Positions 26,226-34,685 of a stretch of 64,000 nucleotides of DNA are shown here, piece by piece. This DNA is from Pseudomonadota bacterium. GTDB taxonomy: Bacteria; Myxococcota_A; Polyangia; Polyangiales; Polyangiaceae. The stretch's first letter is position 1, and every line of letters starts with the position of its first letter. The notes beneath the pieces were generated by a model, which ran no database searches, had not been told where the DNA came from, and saw nothing but the letters and a program-made list of their open reading frames with translations. A program made the translations under genes and the position numbers. Location: NCBI GenBank assembly GCA_023423895.1, contig JAFAER010000011.1, forward strand, positions 62,001-126,000. The letters are read 5' to 3'.

Positions 26226-26950
26226 GCGTCACCTCGTTCCGCATCGGCTCTCGGCGGCGAGCGGTCGTCGTCATCGTTCTTCGATGTGCGCGCGATCGCC
26301 CAGCGGCCCTCTTCGAGCCAGGGCAAGAGGGCCTCGTGGCGGCGCGCGCGAGCAAGGAAGTGCTTTTCGGCGTCCTTCAACCGGCGCTTCGCCGTCGACA
26401 CGCTCACGTCGCACGCGAGGGCGACCTCGGACAGCTCCATGCCTTCGATGAAGCGCAGGCTGAAGAAAACGCGGTCGTCGGCGGACATGCTGGAGAGGAC
26501 GGCATAGGTGCAGCGGGTTGCTTCGTTGACCTCCTCGCTTGATGCGTGCGTGGGAGGGTCGGGGAGCTCTTCGACGAACCGAAGCCATCTGCGGCGTGTC
26601 CGGCGCCGGATCCATTCTCGTGCGGTGAACACGGTGATGCCGGAGAGCCAGCTCTTGAGCCGGGTGGGATCCTCGACGCTGTCGATCCCCTCGAGCGCGC
26701 GAACGAAGATCTCGTGGAGGACGTCTTCCGCCTCGGACTCCGGACCGAGCAGGCTCCAGATGAGGCGCTCGACGTGGCTGCTGTAGCGATCGAAGAAGAT
26801 GCCCGCCGCGGTCGTGGAGCCGTTGCGAATCTCGGCGACGAGCAGGGCATCCGGCATGCCATCGCTCCGCTCGGCGCGCGCCCGTGGATGGAGCTCGCGC
26901 ACGACCGATGAACGTGCCTCGGGGGTGGTGGACTTCTGGACGGCAGTCAC
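26222..26950 (-). CDS. ECF-type sigma-70 family factor
   Basis: 242-residue RNA polymerase sigma factor with region 2 (FFDRYSSHVERLIWSLLG, EDVLHEIFVRALEGI) and region 4 helix-turn-helix (LRFIEGMELSEVALACDVSV). It starts with GTG at 26950, preceded by GGGGAGG at 7 nt. An Arg-rich basic N-terminal extension and an acidic C-terminal tail extend it beyond the usual ~180-200 residues. It heads the five-gene operon running down to 22401; the next gene encodes its likely FecR-type regulator. Its target promoters probably include its own operon, but no repeated ECF motif was identified. Confidence 0.9.
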   Translation of the reverse strand: MTAVQKSTTPEARSSVVRELHPRARAERSDGMPDALLVAEIRNGSTTAAGIFFDRYSSHVERLIWSLLGPESEAEDVLHEIFVRALEGIDSVEDPTRLKSWLSGITVFTAREWIRRRTRRRWLRFVEELPDPPTHASSEEVNEATRCTYAVLSSMSADDRVFFSLRFIEGMELSEVALACDVSVSTAKRRLKDAEKHFLARARRHEALLPWLEEGRWAIARTSKNDDDDRSPPRADAERGDA

Positions 26951-27012
26951 TCGAAGACCTCCCCAGTGTCCGGACCCTCGGAGGGCGGCTCGAAATTCGT
27001 CGGTCGGTCCAT

Positions 27013-27069
27013 TTCACGACCTCTCCACGTCCGCTCCAGGTCCGCTTCACGACCTCTCCACGTCCGCTC
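27013..27069. repeat. 24-bp direct repeat upstream of ECF operon
   Basis: Two copies of TTCACGACCTCTCCACGTCC plus GCTC at 27013-27036 and 27046-27069 (period 33), followed by a partial third word (CACGTCCGCTTCACGTC). It lies in the 312-base divergent gap (26951-27262) between the sigma gene and the acyl-CoA dehydrogenase gene. Nothing else recognisable is seen in that gap. Confidence 0.7.
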
Positions 27070-27262
27070 ACGTCCGCTTCACGTCGCGACGCGCGTGGAG
27101 GAATGGCCGGTCCGGACGGCATCTAGCAGTGGCGGAACTCCGCCGCTATCGACTCCGGGCACCCTGCCGAGCGTGCAAGTCCGCGAGATGCCGAGGCTTG
27201 TCTCGCGACGGCCCGCCTCTGCGGCACGGCCCTACCCGGGCGCCATCTGCTACGTTCTCGAC

Positions 27263-28939
27263 GTGGCGTTCTACCAGACCCCTCCTGAGCTCGGAAACAC
27301 GTACCTCGGCGATGACGTCCTGCGCCGCTACTTGAGACATACGTTGCCCACCGACGTGCTCGCGCACGTCGAAGCGGAGCTGACGGAGCTCGGGGAGCTC
27401 GCCGGCGGCGAGCTGTACCGCGAGTCGCTCGCGACGAACCGCGAGGAGCCGCGGCTGAACCAGTGGGACGCGTGGGGACATCGGGTCGACCAGATCGAGC
27501 TGACGCCGCTCTGGAAGAAGGCCCAGCGCATCACGGCGGAGAAGGGCATCGTCGCGACGGCGTACGAGAAGAAGAGCGGCGCGCTCTCCCGCGTCCACCA
27601 GTTCTCGCTCCTCTACGTCGTCGACCCGTCGTGGCACGTCTACTCGTGCCCGCTCGCGATGACGGACGGCGCGGCGAAGACGCTGCTCGTCTCGAAGAAC
27701 CAGAAGCTCGTCGAGCGCGCCCTGCCGCGTCTCACGAGCCGCAATCCGGAGACCGCGTGGACGAGCGGCCAGTGGATGACCGAGCGCACCGGCGGCAGTG
27801 ACGTCGCGATCAGCGAGACCATCGCCCGCCCGGTCCCCGGGGAGGACGGCGTCTTCACGCTCCACGGGACGAAGTGGTTCAGCTCCGCGACGACGTCGCA
27901 GATGGCGCTCACGCTCGCGCGGCCGGAGGGAAACCCTCCCGGCGGCAGCGGCCTCGCCCTCTTCTACGTCGAGGTCCGCAACCCCGACGGCACGATGAAC
28001 GGCATCGCGGTCAACCGTCTGAAGGACAAGCTCGGCACGCGCATGGTGCCGACCGCGGAGCTGACGCTCGACGGCGCTCGTGCCATCCCGGTCATCGGGA
28101 CGAAGGACGGCATCAAGAACATCACTCCGATGCTGAACATCACGCGCACCTGGAACGCGGTGTGCGCCGTCTCGGGCATGCGTCGCGCGATTTCGCTCGC
28201 GAAGGACTACGCGCGCCGCCGGGTCGCGTTCGGCGCACCGCTCCTCGACAAGGCGCTCCACGTCGACACGCTCGCCTCGCTCGAGGCCGAAGCGCAGGGG
28301 GCGATGTTGATCGCCTTCCGCTCCGTCGAGCTGCTCGGCAAAGAGGAGTGTGGCGAGCTGAACGAGCACGAAGCTTCGCTGCTCCGGCTGCTGACGCCGA
28401 TCGTGAAGCTGCTGACGGCGAAGCAGGCGGTGGCGATCGCGAGCGAGAGCCTCGAGGCCTTCGGCGGTGCCGGCTACATCGAAGACACAGGGCTTCCCCG
28501 CATGCTGCGTGACGCGCAGGTGCTCCCCATCTGGGAGGGCACGACGAACGTGCTCTCGCTCGATCTCCTGCGCGTACTCTCGAAGGGCGGCAGCCTCGAG
28601 CCGCTGATCCGCGAGGTCTACGCGTGTGTGCAGGGCGCCGACCCCTCGCTGAAGGAGCCGGCCGAGGCCGCGATCCGCGCGACCGAGCACGCCGGCGCAT
28701 GGCTGATGCGGACGCTCGAGTCGGGCGGACCTTCGGCCGTCGAGGCCGGAGCGCGCCGTCTCGCGCTCACGCTCGGGCGATCGCTGGAGCTGGCGCTGCT
28801 CGTGCGCGAGGCCACGCGCGCAAAGAAGGAAGGCGACGACGCGAAGCCCGCGGCGGCGGCGCGCCGATTCTGGCGCAACGGCATCGACCTCGTGCAGGAC
28901 GAGCCGCTCGACGCAGACGCGAAGACGCTGCTCGGTTGA
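27263..28939 (+). CDS. Acyl-CoA dehydrogenase, AidB-like
   Basis: 558-residue FAD enzyme of the acyl-CoA dehydrogenase superfamily. Hallmarks are MTERTGGSDVAI and GTKWFSSATTS in the flavin/substrate region, RLKDKLGTRMVP, and the C-terminal helical part with EAFGGAGYIEDTGLPRMLRD and PIWEGTTNV. The long form and these motifs resemble AidB and its relatives rather than the ~380-residue beta-oxidation enzymes. The start is placed at GTG 27263, where family similarity begins; no clear ribosome site is seen and the frame is open to 26966. It stands alone, so it probably acts on an unassigned acyl-CoA or in alkylation stress. Confidence 0.86.
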   Translation: MAFYQTPPELGNTYLGDDVLRRYLRHTLPTDVLAHVEAELTELGELAGGELYRESLATNREEPRLNQWDAWGHRVDQIELTPLWKKAQRITAEKGIVATAYEKKSGALSRVHQFSLLYVVDPSWHVYSCPLAMTDGAAKTLLVSKNQKLVERALPRLTSRNPETAWTSGQWMTERTGGSDVAISETIARPVPGEDGVFTLHGTKWFSSATTSQMALTLARPEGNPPGGSGLALFYVEVRNPDGTMNGIAVNRLKDKLGTRMVPTAELTLDGARAIPVIGTKDGIKNITPMLNITRTWNAVCAVSGMRRAISLAKDYARRRVAFGAPLLDKALHVDTLASLEAEAQGAMLIAFRSVELLGKEECGELNEHEASLLRLLTPIVKLLTAKQAVAIASESLEAFGGAGYIEDTGLPRMLRDAQVLPIWEGTTNVLSLDLLRVLSKGGSLEPLIREVYACVQGADPSLKEPAEAAIRATEHAGAWLMRTLESGGPSAVEAGARRLALTLGRSLELALLVREATRAKKEGDDAKPAAAARRFWRNGIDLVQDEPLDADAKTLLG

Positions 28940-28965
28940 ACCAACCAGGGCGCGGCGAATAGCCG

Positions 28966-30432
28966 CTAGCCCTTCGCGACCATCAGCGCGCCGAGCAGCG
29001 CGAAGCCGAGCGTTGCGACGAGGATCGCGATGGCGAGGCTGCCGCCCGGTGGCTTTGCGACGACGCGCCGGCGATCTGCCTCGGGTTCGTCGAGCTCTGC
29101 GAGGAGCATTGCCGCGCGCGCTTCGCGTGACGCCGCGGTGAGCAGGAGGACTTCCAAGACAGCGGCAGCGAGGAGCGAGACGAGGCCGATGAAGAGGCCG
29201 AGCCGATGGCTCGCGCGGTTCGACGCGCCGCGCGTCGCCATTCCGTCGAGAGCGAGCCAGCGCGGGAAGCCCGTCGCCGGCCGTTTGGCGAGCCACGGGC
29301 CGATGCTGCACGCCTCGGCGGGACGGGCGCGTTCGCCAAGTGAGTCGGGCGCATCGCCGACGAGGAACGGCTTTGCGATCGCCGCGCCTGCCAGACGTTC
29401 GGCGCCGCGCGGCTCGCCGGAGACGACGATCCAGTGCAGACCCGATGCGAGCGGAGGCATCTCGAAGCGAGCGCGCGGGACGGGATCGCCCGGCTCGACG
29501 GCGAGCGGCAGCGCGGCCGCGAAGACGCGACCTCGTTCGTCGTCGACCTCGGCGTAGACGACGTTGCGAGGGTTCGGCGCCACGAGCACCACCGTCTCTG
29601 CTTTCCCTTCGGGCACGTGGCGCGGGGCACCGACGAAGAACGCGCCGGGGGCGACCGGGAGCGCTCCGAACCAGACGCCCTTCTTGTCGTCGGGGGCCTT
29701 CGCCTCGATCTGCAGGCCGACGACGTGCCCTTCGGCCACCGCCTCGAGCTCCGCCCAGCCGTCGCAGCCGATCTTCAAATCCTCCTTCTCGAGGCGAAGC
29801 CCGGCTTCGGGTGTGGCGTGGAGCGTGACGCGCGACGGATCGACCCCGCTGCCGGTGACGTGCGCCCAGATCGGCATGTCGAAGCCGACGACGAGGCGTT
29901 CGCCTTCGACCAGCACGTCGATGCCGATCGCGCCGTCTCGCTTGGACGGGCGTGCAGCGGCGGCGCTGGGAGCATCACGGCCCCATGTCGGGCTCTGCCA
30001 GTCGACGAGACCCTGCGCGAGAGGCTGCGCTTCGCCGGCGACGTGGACTTCGAGCTCGACGGGGGCACCCGGCACGAGACCGGGGATCGCGAGCACGGCC
30101 TCCGCGATGCCGTCGGCGTTGCTGGATCCCGTCCAGCGGGACTCCTGGCCCTTGCTCCGCGCGATCACGGTCAGGTCGCGCATCGCGATCGTTTCGCGCA
30201 CGCCGCGGTCCTCGATGTACGTGAGGATCTGCCATGCGAAGGGAACGGGCGCGCCCGCCGTGGGAGGTTTGCCCGGCGGGGCGGCGAACACGCTCGCTGT
30301 CTTGACCGCATTGCCCGCGCCGACACGCAGACCGAGCATGAAGGTGACCACGGCGACGATCGGCGCGAGCACCATCAGCGCCGTCCGGCGGCGTCGGCGC
30401 GCTGTCGGCGTCGGCGCGTTCACGGCGCCCAT
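28966..30432 (-). CDS. Membrane-anchored protein of unknown function
   Basis: 488 residues with an N-terminal membrane helix (TALMVLAPIVAVVTFMLGL, after an Arg-rich cytoplasmic tip), a large periplasmic beta-rich region (~50-400) and two membrane helices near the C-terminus (LGLFIGLVSLLAAAVLEVLL and SLAIAILVATLGFALLGALM). Strand-rich segments such as GIDVLVEGERLVVGFDMPIW suggest Ig-like domains. No enzymatic motif is seen. Its start overlaps the end of the hydrolase gene by 13 bases, so the two are co-expressed, and it may anchor or assist the hydrolase. Family not recognised. Confidence 0.75.
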   Translation of the reverse strand: MGAVNAPTPTARRRRRTALMVLAPIVAVVTFMLGLRVGAGNAVKTASVFAAPPGKPPTAGAPVPFAWQILTYIEDRGVRETIAMRDLTVIARSKGQESRWTGSSNADGIAEAVLAIPGLVPGAPVELEVHVAGEAQPLAQGLVDWQSPTWGRDAPSAAAARPSKRDGAIGIDVLVEGERLVVGFDMPIWAHVTGSGVDPSRVTLHATPEAGLRLEKEDLKIGCDGWAELEAVAEGHVVGLQIEAKAPDDKKGVWFGALPVAPGAFFVGAPRHVPEGKAETVVLVAPNPRNVVYAEVDDERGRVFAAALPLAVEPGDPVPRARFEMPPLASGLHWIVVSGEPRGAERLAGAAIAKPFLVGDAPDSLGERARPAEACSIGPWLAKRPATGFPRWLALDGMATRGASNRASHRLGLFIGLVSLLAAAVLEVLLLTAASREARAAMLLAELDEPEADRRRVVAKPPGGSLAIAILVATLGFALLGALMVAKG

Positions 30433-31838
30433 CGCACGGTGACCTTCGACCCGGGCACGTCGTTCACGATTGGCGCGTTCGCGTTCGCGCCGAGCGCATC
30501 GTTTGCGAGCACGATCTCCTTCACGCCGTGCGCGGCGAGAACGTGGATCGCGTCCGCGCGGCGCTCGACATCGACGAACGCGTCACGGTCTCCCGCTCTC
30601 ACGATGCGAACGCCGTACGCTTCGACGTCCGCCGCGCGCACGCTGCGGAACGACACGCGCGACGGCCGCCGCGGCGCGACCGCGGTCGCCGCGCGTTCCA
30701 CGACGCGACGGAGGTACTTCGCGACGAGCGGGCCCTCGTGACCCATCCCCGGGACGCGCTCCAGCTCGACGCCGAAGCCCGCGCGCTTCATCGCGTCGTA
30801 CAGCATCGTGCTCTGCTTCATCGGCGAGACGTGGTCGTCCTCACCATGGACGAGGAACACGGGCAGGTGGCGCGCGTTCTCCAGCACGTCGAGCGCGTTG
30901 ACCTTCCGGGCGCCGTCTTCGCCGCCGAGGATGCCCTTCACGTACGTGCTCAGATCGTAGCGGCTGTCGCCGAAGTAGCTCGCGACGAACGCGAACCGAT
31001 CGGGACGATGGAAGGCGATCGTCGTCGCGCCCGCGCCGCCCATCGATGCGCCCCAGATCGAGACGCGCTGGGCGTCGACCGCGAGCTCGCTGCCGAGCGC
31101 GTCGATCGCGCGCATCACCTCGTCTTCCGCGTCCGCCGTGTAGAGCGAGTTGCCGAGGCCGCTCGGCATGAGCAGGACGACGTCCTTGCGACCGGCCTCC
31201 TCGATCAGTTCCTTGTAAGCTGCATAGGTCCACGGGCCGCCGTTCCACGGGTGGGCTCCCACGAGCACCGCGGCAGGCCGCGCGCGGTCGTGACCGCCGG
31301 GGACGAACACGACTGCTTCGCCGCCGCCCTTCGATCGATGCGGGCTCGCGAAGCGAAGCACCGAAAGGCCGTCCGTCGACCGAACGACCGCACCGGTGCG
31401 CGGAGGCTCGGTGCAGGCGATGCGCTTCTCGTAGCTGCTCGCCTTCACCTCGATCACGACCTCGTGCGCCGCGCCTTCGTCGAGCGGCAGCACGAGCGGC
31501 CCTTTCGTGCCCGCGTCTTTCACCACGCCGTCGACGAGGACGCGTTCGCGCCCGTTGCAATGTGGCACGAGGACGGCGGCGCCCTCCGCGCGGAGCCGGA
31601 TGGAGTGGGTGCCCACTGGCTTCGGCTTCGACAGCTCGTCCCACGCAAGCTCAGCCTTCTTGCGATCGGGGCCCTCGAGCACGATCCGTTCGACGACCCT
31701 CCCGGAGACCGTCTCGTGGGTGAGATCCGCACGAGCGGGACGCGCGCATGCGAGGAGCGCGACGAAGAGCCCAGCGCCGGCGACGGCTCCGCGTGCTCCA
31801 TGAATCGATGCGTATCGACGCGTGCTTCGGCGAAGCAT
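30420..31838 (-). CDS. Exported alpha/beta-hydrolase (esterase-like)
   Basis: 472 residues with a signal peptide (GLFVALLACARPARA). The central domain (~150-390) is an alpha/beta-hydrolase of the esterase-D/prolyl-oligopeptidase type: an oxyanion stretch near VGAHPWNGGPW, nucleophile Ser in WGASMGGAG, acid Asp in VHGEDDHVSP and His in GMGHEGP, so the full triad is visible. A beta-rich region precedes it. It likely cleaves an ester or amide in the periplasm or outside the cell; substrate unknown. ATG 31838 is preferred over GTG 31841; no ribosome site is evident. Co-transcribed with the membrane protein gene downstream. Confidence 0.85.
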   Translation of the reverse strand: MLRRSTRRYASIHGARGAVAGAGLFVALLACARPARADLTHETVSGRVVERIVLEGPDRKKAELAWDELSKPKPVGTHSIRLRAEGAAVLVPHCNGRERVLVDGVVKDAGTKGPLVLPLDEGAAHEVVIEVKASSYEKRIACTEPPRTGAVVRSTDGLSVLRFASPHRSKGGGEAVVFVPGGHDRARPAAVLVGAHPWNGGPWTYAAYKELIEEAGRKDVVLLMPSGLGNSLYTADAEDEVMRAIDALGSELAVDAQRVSIWGASMGGAGATTIAFHRPDRFAFVASYFGDSRYDLSTYVKGILGGEDGARKVNALDVLENARHLPVFLVHGEDDHVSPMKQSTMLYDAMKRAGFGVELERVPGMGHEGPLVAKYLRRVVERAATAVAPRRPSRVSFRSVRAADVEAYGVRIVRAGDRDAFVDVERRADAIHVLAAHGVKEIVLANDALGANANAPIVNDVPGSKVTVRWAP

Positions 31839-32054
31839 CACGCGAAAGCTAACAGAGCGCGCGGCGCGACAGCGGGATGCTCCGGATCACGATGGACGTT
31901 GCTTGACAACGTCTCGTCTGAGGCTCAATGTTTGCGCGTTCTCTTCCTCGGAGGAGAGCCGCGCGGAATTTCGCCCACCTTGGGAGACGCGCGTTAGAAA
32001 TATCTTCCTAAGCGGATGGGACCACGGAGCGCTCCGAGAAGGAGGCTTCGGTAG

Positions 32055-33380
32055 GTGGCCAAAGCTAGCGGTGGGCGAGAAAGGTCTCGCCCCATGTCGA
32101 CGTCTCTCCGTTCTCCCGAGCCTGCTGCCCTCGATCGCCTCGCGACGATCGCCGTTCGAGCAGGGCAACCTCGACAGGACGCCTTCGACGCCGTGACGAC
32201 GCCCATCGCCTGTACGGCGACGTACGCGTTCTCGTCCAGCGCCGAGCTCCGTGATCACTTCGAGGGGCGCATCCAGCGCGACGAGTACGGCCGCTACGGC
32301 AACCCGACGGTCCGCGCCGCCGAGCGGAAGCTCGCAGCGCTCGAGCGTCCGCGAACCGCGCGCGATGCGAACGTGGCGACGGATGCGGTCTGCTTCGGCA
32401 GCGGCATGGCCGCGGTGACGACGGCGCTCTTCGCGCTGCTGAAGAAGGGCGATCACGTCATCCTCCCGGGTGAGGGCTATCGACGGACGCGTGCGTTCGT
32501 GACGAACCTGCTCGCGCGCTTCGGCGTGGAGTGCACGGTCGTCCCCGCCGGAGATGCGGAGGCGCTCGCGGCCGCGATCGAGCCGCGGACGCGCGTGATC
32601 CTGACGGAGGCGCCGACGAACCCCTATCTCCGCGTCGTCGATCTCCCGGCGCTCGCGGCAGCGAAGCGGCGCTTTCCGCGCGTGAAGCTCGTCATCGACG
32701 CGACGTTCGCGACGCCGGTGAACCAGCGCCCACTCGAGCACGGGGCGGACCTCGTGATCCACTCGTGCACCAAGTACCTCGGCGGTCACAACGACCTCCT
32801 CGCGGGCGTCGTCTGCGGAAGCGAAGAGCTCGTCTCGCTCATCCGCGAGGCGCGCGACGTGCTCGGTGGAGTCCTCGATCCTCATGCGGCGTATCTCCTC
32901 CTGCGCGGCATCAAGACGTTGCCGCTCCGCGTCGAGCGGCAGAACGCCACGGCGCTCGGGATCGCGCGCTGGCTCGAGACACAGCCAGGCGTCGAACGTG
33001 TGTTTTACCCAGGCCTCCCGAGTCACCCCGACCACGAAGTCGCGACGCGGCTCCTCACCGGCTTCGGCGGCGTCATCAGCTTCATCCTCCGGGCCGATCT
33101 CGACACCACTGCGCGCGCGCTCGACGCGTGTCGGCTTGCGACCATCGCGCCGTCGCTCGGGGGCGTCGAGACCCTCATCGAGCAGGTCGCGCTCATGTCC
33201 TATTACGGCCTCTCGAAGGAGGAGCGCGAAGCCATCGGCATCGCAGACGGCCTCGTGAGGCTCTCCGTCGGGCTCGAGGACCCGGCCGACATCCGCGACG
33301 ATCTCTCGCGTGTCCTCGAGGTCGTCCGCACCGCCTCGCGCACCAAGCAGGCCTCGAAGGAGGTGCATGATGCCGTCTGA
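32055..33380 (+). CDS. Cystathionine gamma-synthase/lyase-type PLP enzyme
   Basis: 441-residue fold-type I PLP enzyme of the trans-sulfuration family. Signatures are RYGNPTVRAAERKLAALE, FGSGMAAVTT, and the PLP lysine in HSCTKYLGGHND. It should make or break cystathionine, or join sulfur to an activated homoserine; the exact reaction cannot be fixed. The neighbouring homoserine dehydrogenase supports methionine synthesis. Two starts are possible: GTG 32055 with a textbook AAGGAGG 9 nt upstream, and ATG 32094, which directly follows a GGGCGAGA/TCTCGCCC hairpin. I use the former. A perfect TTGACA at 31903-31908 could be a -35 box, but no good -10 follows. Confidence 0.88.
   Translation: MAKASGGRERSRPMSTSLRSPEPAALDRLATIAVRAGQPRQDAFDAVTTPIACTATYAFSSSAELRDHFEGRIQRDEYGRYGNPTVRAAERKLAALERPRTARDANVATDAVCFGSGMAAVTTALFALLKKGDHVILPGEGYRRTRAFVTNLLARFGVECTVVPAGDAEALAAAIEPRTRVILTEAPTNPYLRVVDLPALAAAKRRFPRVKLVIDATFATPVNQRPLEHGADLVIHSCTKYLGGHNDLLAGVVCGSEELVSLIREARDVLGGVLDPHAAYLLLRGIKTLPLRVERQNATALGIARWLETQPGVERVFYPGLPSHPDHEVATRLLTGFGGVISFILRADLDTTARALDACRLATIAPSLGGVETLIEQVALMSYYGLSKEEREAIGIADGLVRLSVGLEDPADIRDDLSRVLEVVRTASRTKQASKEVHDAV
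32073..32092 (+). promoter_or_regulatory. Hairpin adjoining alternative start of the cystathionine enzyme gene
   Basis: GGGCGAGA (32073-32080), loop AAGG, TCTCGCCC (32085-32092), a perfect 8-bp stem ending one base before the ATG at 32094. If translation starts at 32094 the loop holds the only purine-rich ribosome site, so the hairpin could gate translation; if it starts at GTG 32055 it is simply coding. Confidence 0.35.
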
Positions 33381-34458
33381 CATTCGCGTTCTGCTCGTCG
33401 GTACGGGCGTCGTCGGCAGCGCCTTTCTCGAGATCGCGAGGGGGCCTCTCGCCTCCGAGCTGAAGATCGTTGCGGTCGCGAACTCGCGCGGGATCGTCAC
33501 GGCGCCGCCGGACGCGGCCGACCTCGAGGTGCGCTCGGAGGACCTCGCGGCCCTGCTCGCGCGCCCGCGGACGGCTCCGCCGCCCCGCATCGACGACGCG
33601 CTGCTCGCACGGCTCGCCGGCGAGCGCACGGTGCTCGTCGACGCCACCGCCGAGGAAGGCATCGTCGACCTCTATCAGCGTGCGCTCGCGGCCGGGATCC
33701 ACGTCGTGACCGCGAACAAGAAGCCCATCGCGGGCTCCTGGCCGGTTCGCGAGAAGCTGTTCGATCCGGCGCTTCGCTCCGGGCGCGCGCAGCTCCGCTA
33801 CGAGGCGACCGTCGGAGCGGCGCTGCCGGTCATCGAGACGGTGAAGAACCTCGTCCGGACCGGGGACCGCGTGAAGCGGATCGACTGCGTGCTCTCCGGG
33901 ACGCTGGCCTTCCTCTGCAACACGATCACGGACGGCACACCGCTGTCCAAGGCGATCGCCGTCGCGCGCGAGCGCGGATACACGGAGCCCGACGCGCGAG
34001 AAGACCTCGGCGGTGCCGACGTCGCCCGCAAGGCGGTGATCCTGGCGCGTGAGCTCGGCGCGACGATCGAAACGAGCGATGTCGCCCTCGAGCCGTTCCT
34101 CCCGGGCGAGGTGCTCGAAGCGGCCTCTCCGGAGACGCTCGAGCGCGACGTCGCCAAGCTCGATGCCTCCTTCGCGGCGAATGCGGAGCGCCTGCGACGA
34201 CGGAACGAGAAGCTCGTGTACCTTGCGAGGATCGAGACGTCGCCGGACGGCGCGGTGAGCGCATCGGCCGGGCCGGTCGCCGTGCCGCTCTCGCATCCCG
34301 CAGCGCAGCTCCAGGGATCCAGCGCGCTCGTGGCGTTCACGACGGCACGTCACTCGCCCGAGCCGCTCGTGGTCCGCGGCTCCGGGGCCGGCGGCGCGGT
34401 CACGGCTTCGGCGCTCCTCGCGGACATCTTCAGCGCCACGAGCACCGGCGGCGCGTGA
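33370..34458 (+). CDS. Homoserine dehydrogenase
   Basis: 362-residue NAD(P)-dependent enzyme converting aspartate semialdehyde to homoserine, the branch point to threonine and methionine. It shows a Rossmann motif VGTGVVGSAF at the N-terminus, VTANKKPIA at the cofactor/active region, and LSGTLAFL with GGADVARKAVILAREL, as in the dehydrogenase half of ThrA. No ACT or aspartokinase domain is fused, so feedback by threonine through ACT is not expected. The ribosome site AAGGAGGT precedes ATG 33367 and ATG 33370; the latter has better spacing. It overlaps the end of the PLP-enzyme gene, so the two form an operon. Confidence 0.9.
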   Translation: MPSDIRVLLVGTGVVGSAFLEIARGPLASELKIVAVANSRGIVTAPPDAADLEVRSEDLAALLARPRTAPPPRIDDALLARLAGERTVLVDATAEEGIVDLYQRALAAGIHVVTANKKPIAGSWPVREKLFDPALRSGRAQLRYEATVGAALPVIETVKNLVRTGDRVKRIDCVLSGTLAFLCNTITDGTPLSKAIAVARERGYTEPDAREDLGGADVARKAVILARELGATIETSDVALEPFLPGEVLEAASPETLERDVAKLDASFAANAERLRRRNEKLVYLARIETSPDGAVSASAGPVAVPLSHPAAQLQGSSALVAFTTARHSPEPLVVRGSGAGGAVTASALLADIFSATSTGGA

Positions 34459-34502
34459 GCCGTTCGGCTCCGTTTCCAGGGCCGTAGGGACCGGTAGGTC
34501 CC
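34457..34502 (+). terminator. Two small hairpins after homoserine dehydrogenase
   Basis: GAGCCG/CGGCTC at 34457-34470 overlaps the stop codon and is followed by CGTTT; GGGACC-GGTA-GGTCCC follows at 34487-34502. Together they could end transcription. The rest of the gap to 34685 shows nothing clear. Confidence 0.4.
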
Positions 34503-34685
34503 GCGCTCGCAGGTGACTTCTCGGACCACCCCCGCCGAGCTCAGCCGGCTGGAGTGCCGAGGCACGCGTACGTGGTGTGGTGCCGCCGGTCCGAAACGAA
34601 AACGGGGCGGCCGCGGGCCGATCTGTCGCCTTTCGCACGACAAAGCTTGTCAAACGACAGCGCCGTCCCCTAAACCGATGCCGGA

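Noticed and set aside
27146..29311. A 721-codon minus-strand open frame opposite the acyl-CoA dehydrogenase gene
   Set aside because: The plus strand has complete family motifs here; the minus product is low-complexity Arg/Leu/Glu text typical of shadow frames.
31842..32054. A SAM- or SAH-type riboswitch in front of the methionine-pathway genes
   Set aside because: I looked for S-box and SAH-riboswitch core words and did not find them; only an inverted repeat GGAGCGCTCC (32026-32035) and a lone TTGACA are present.
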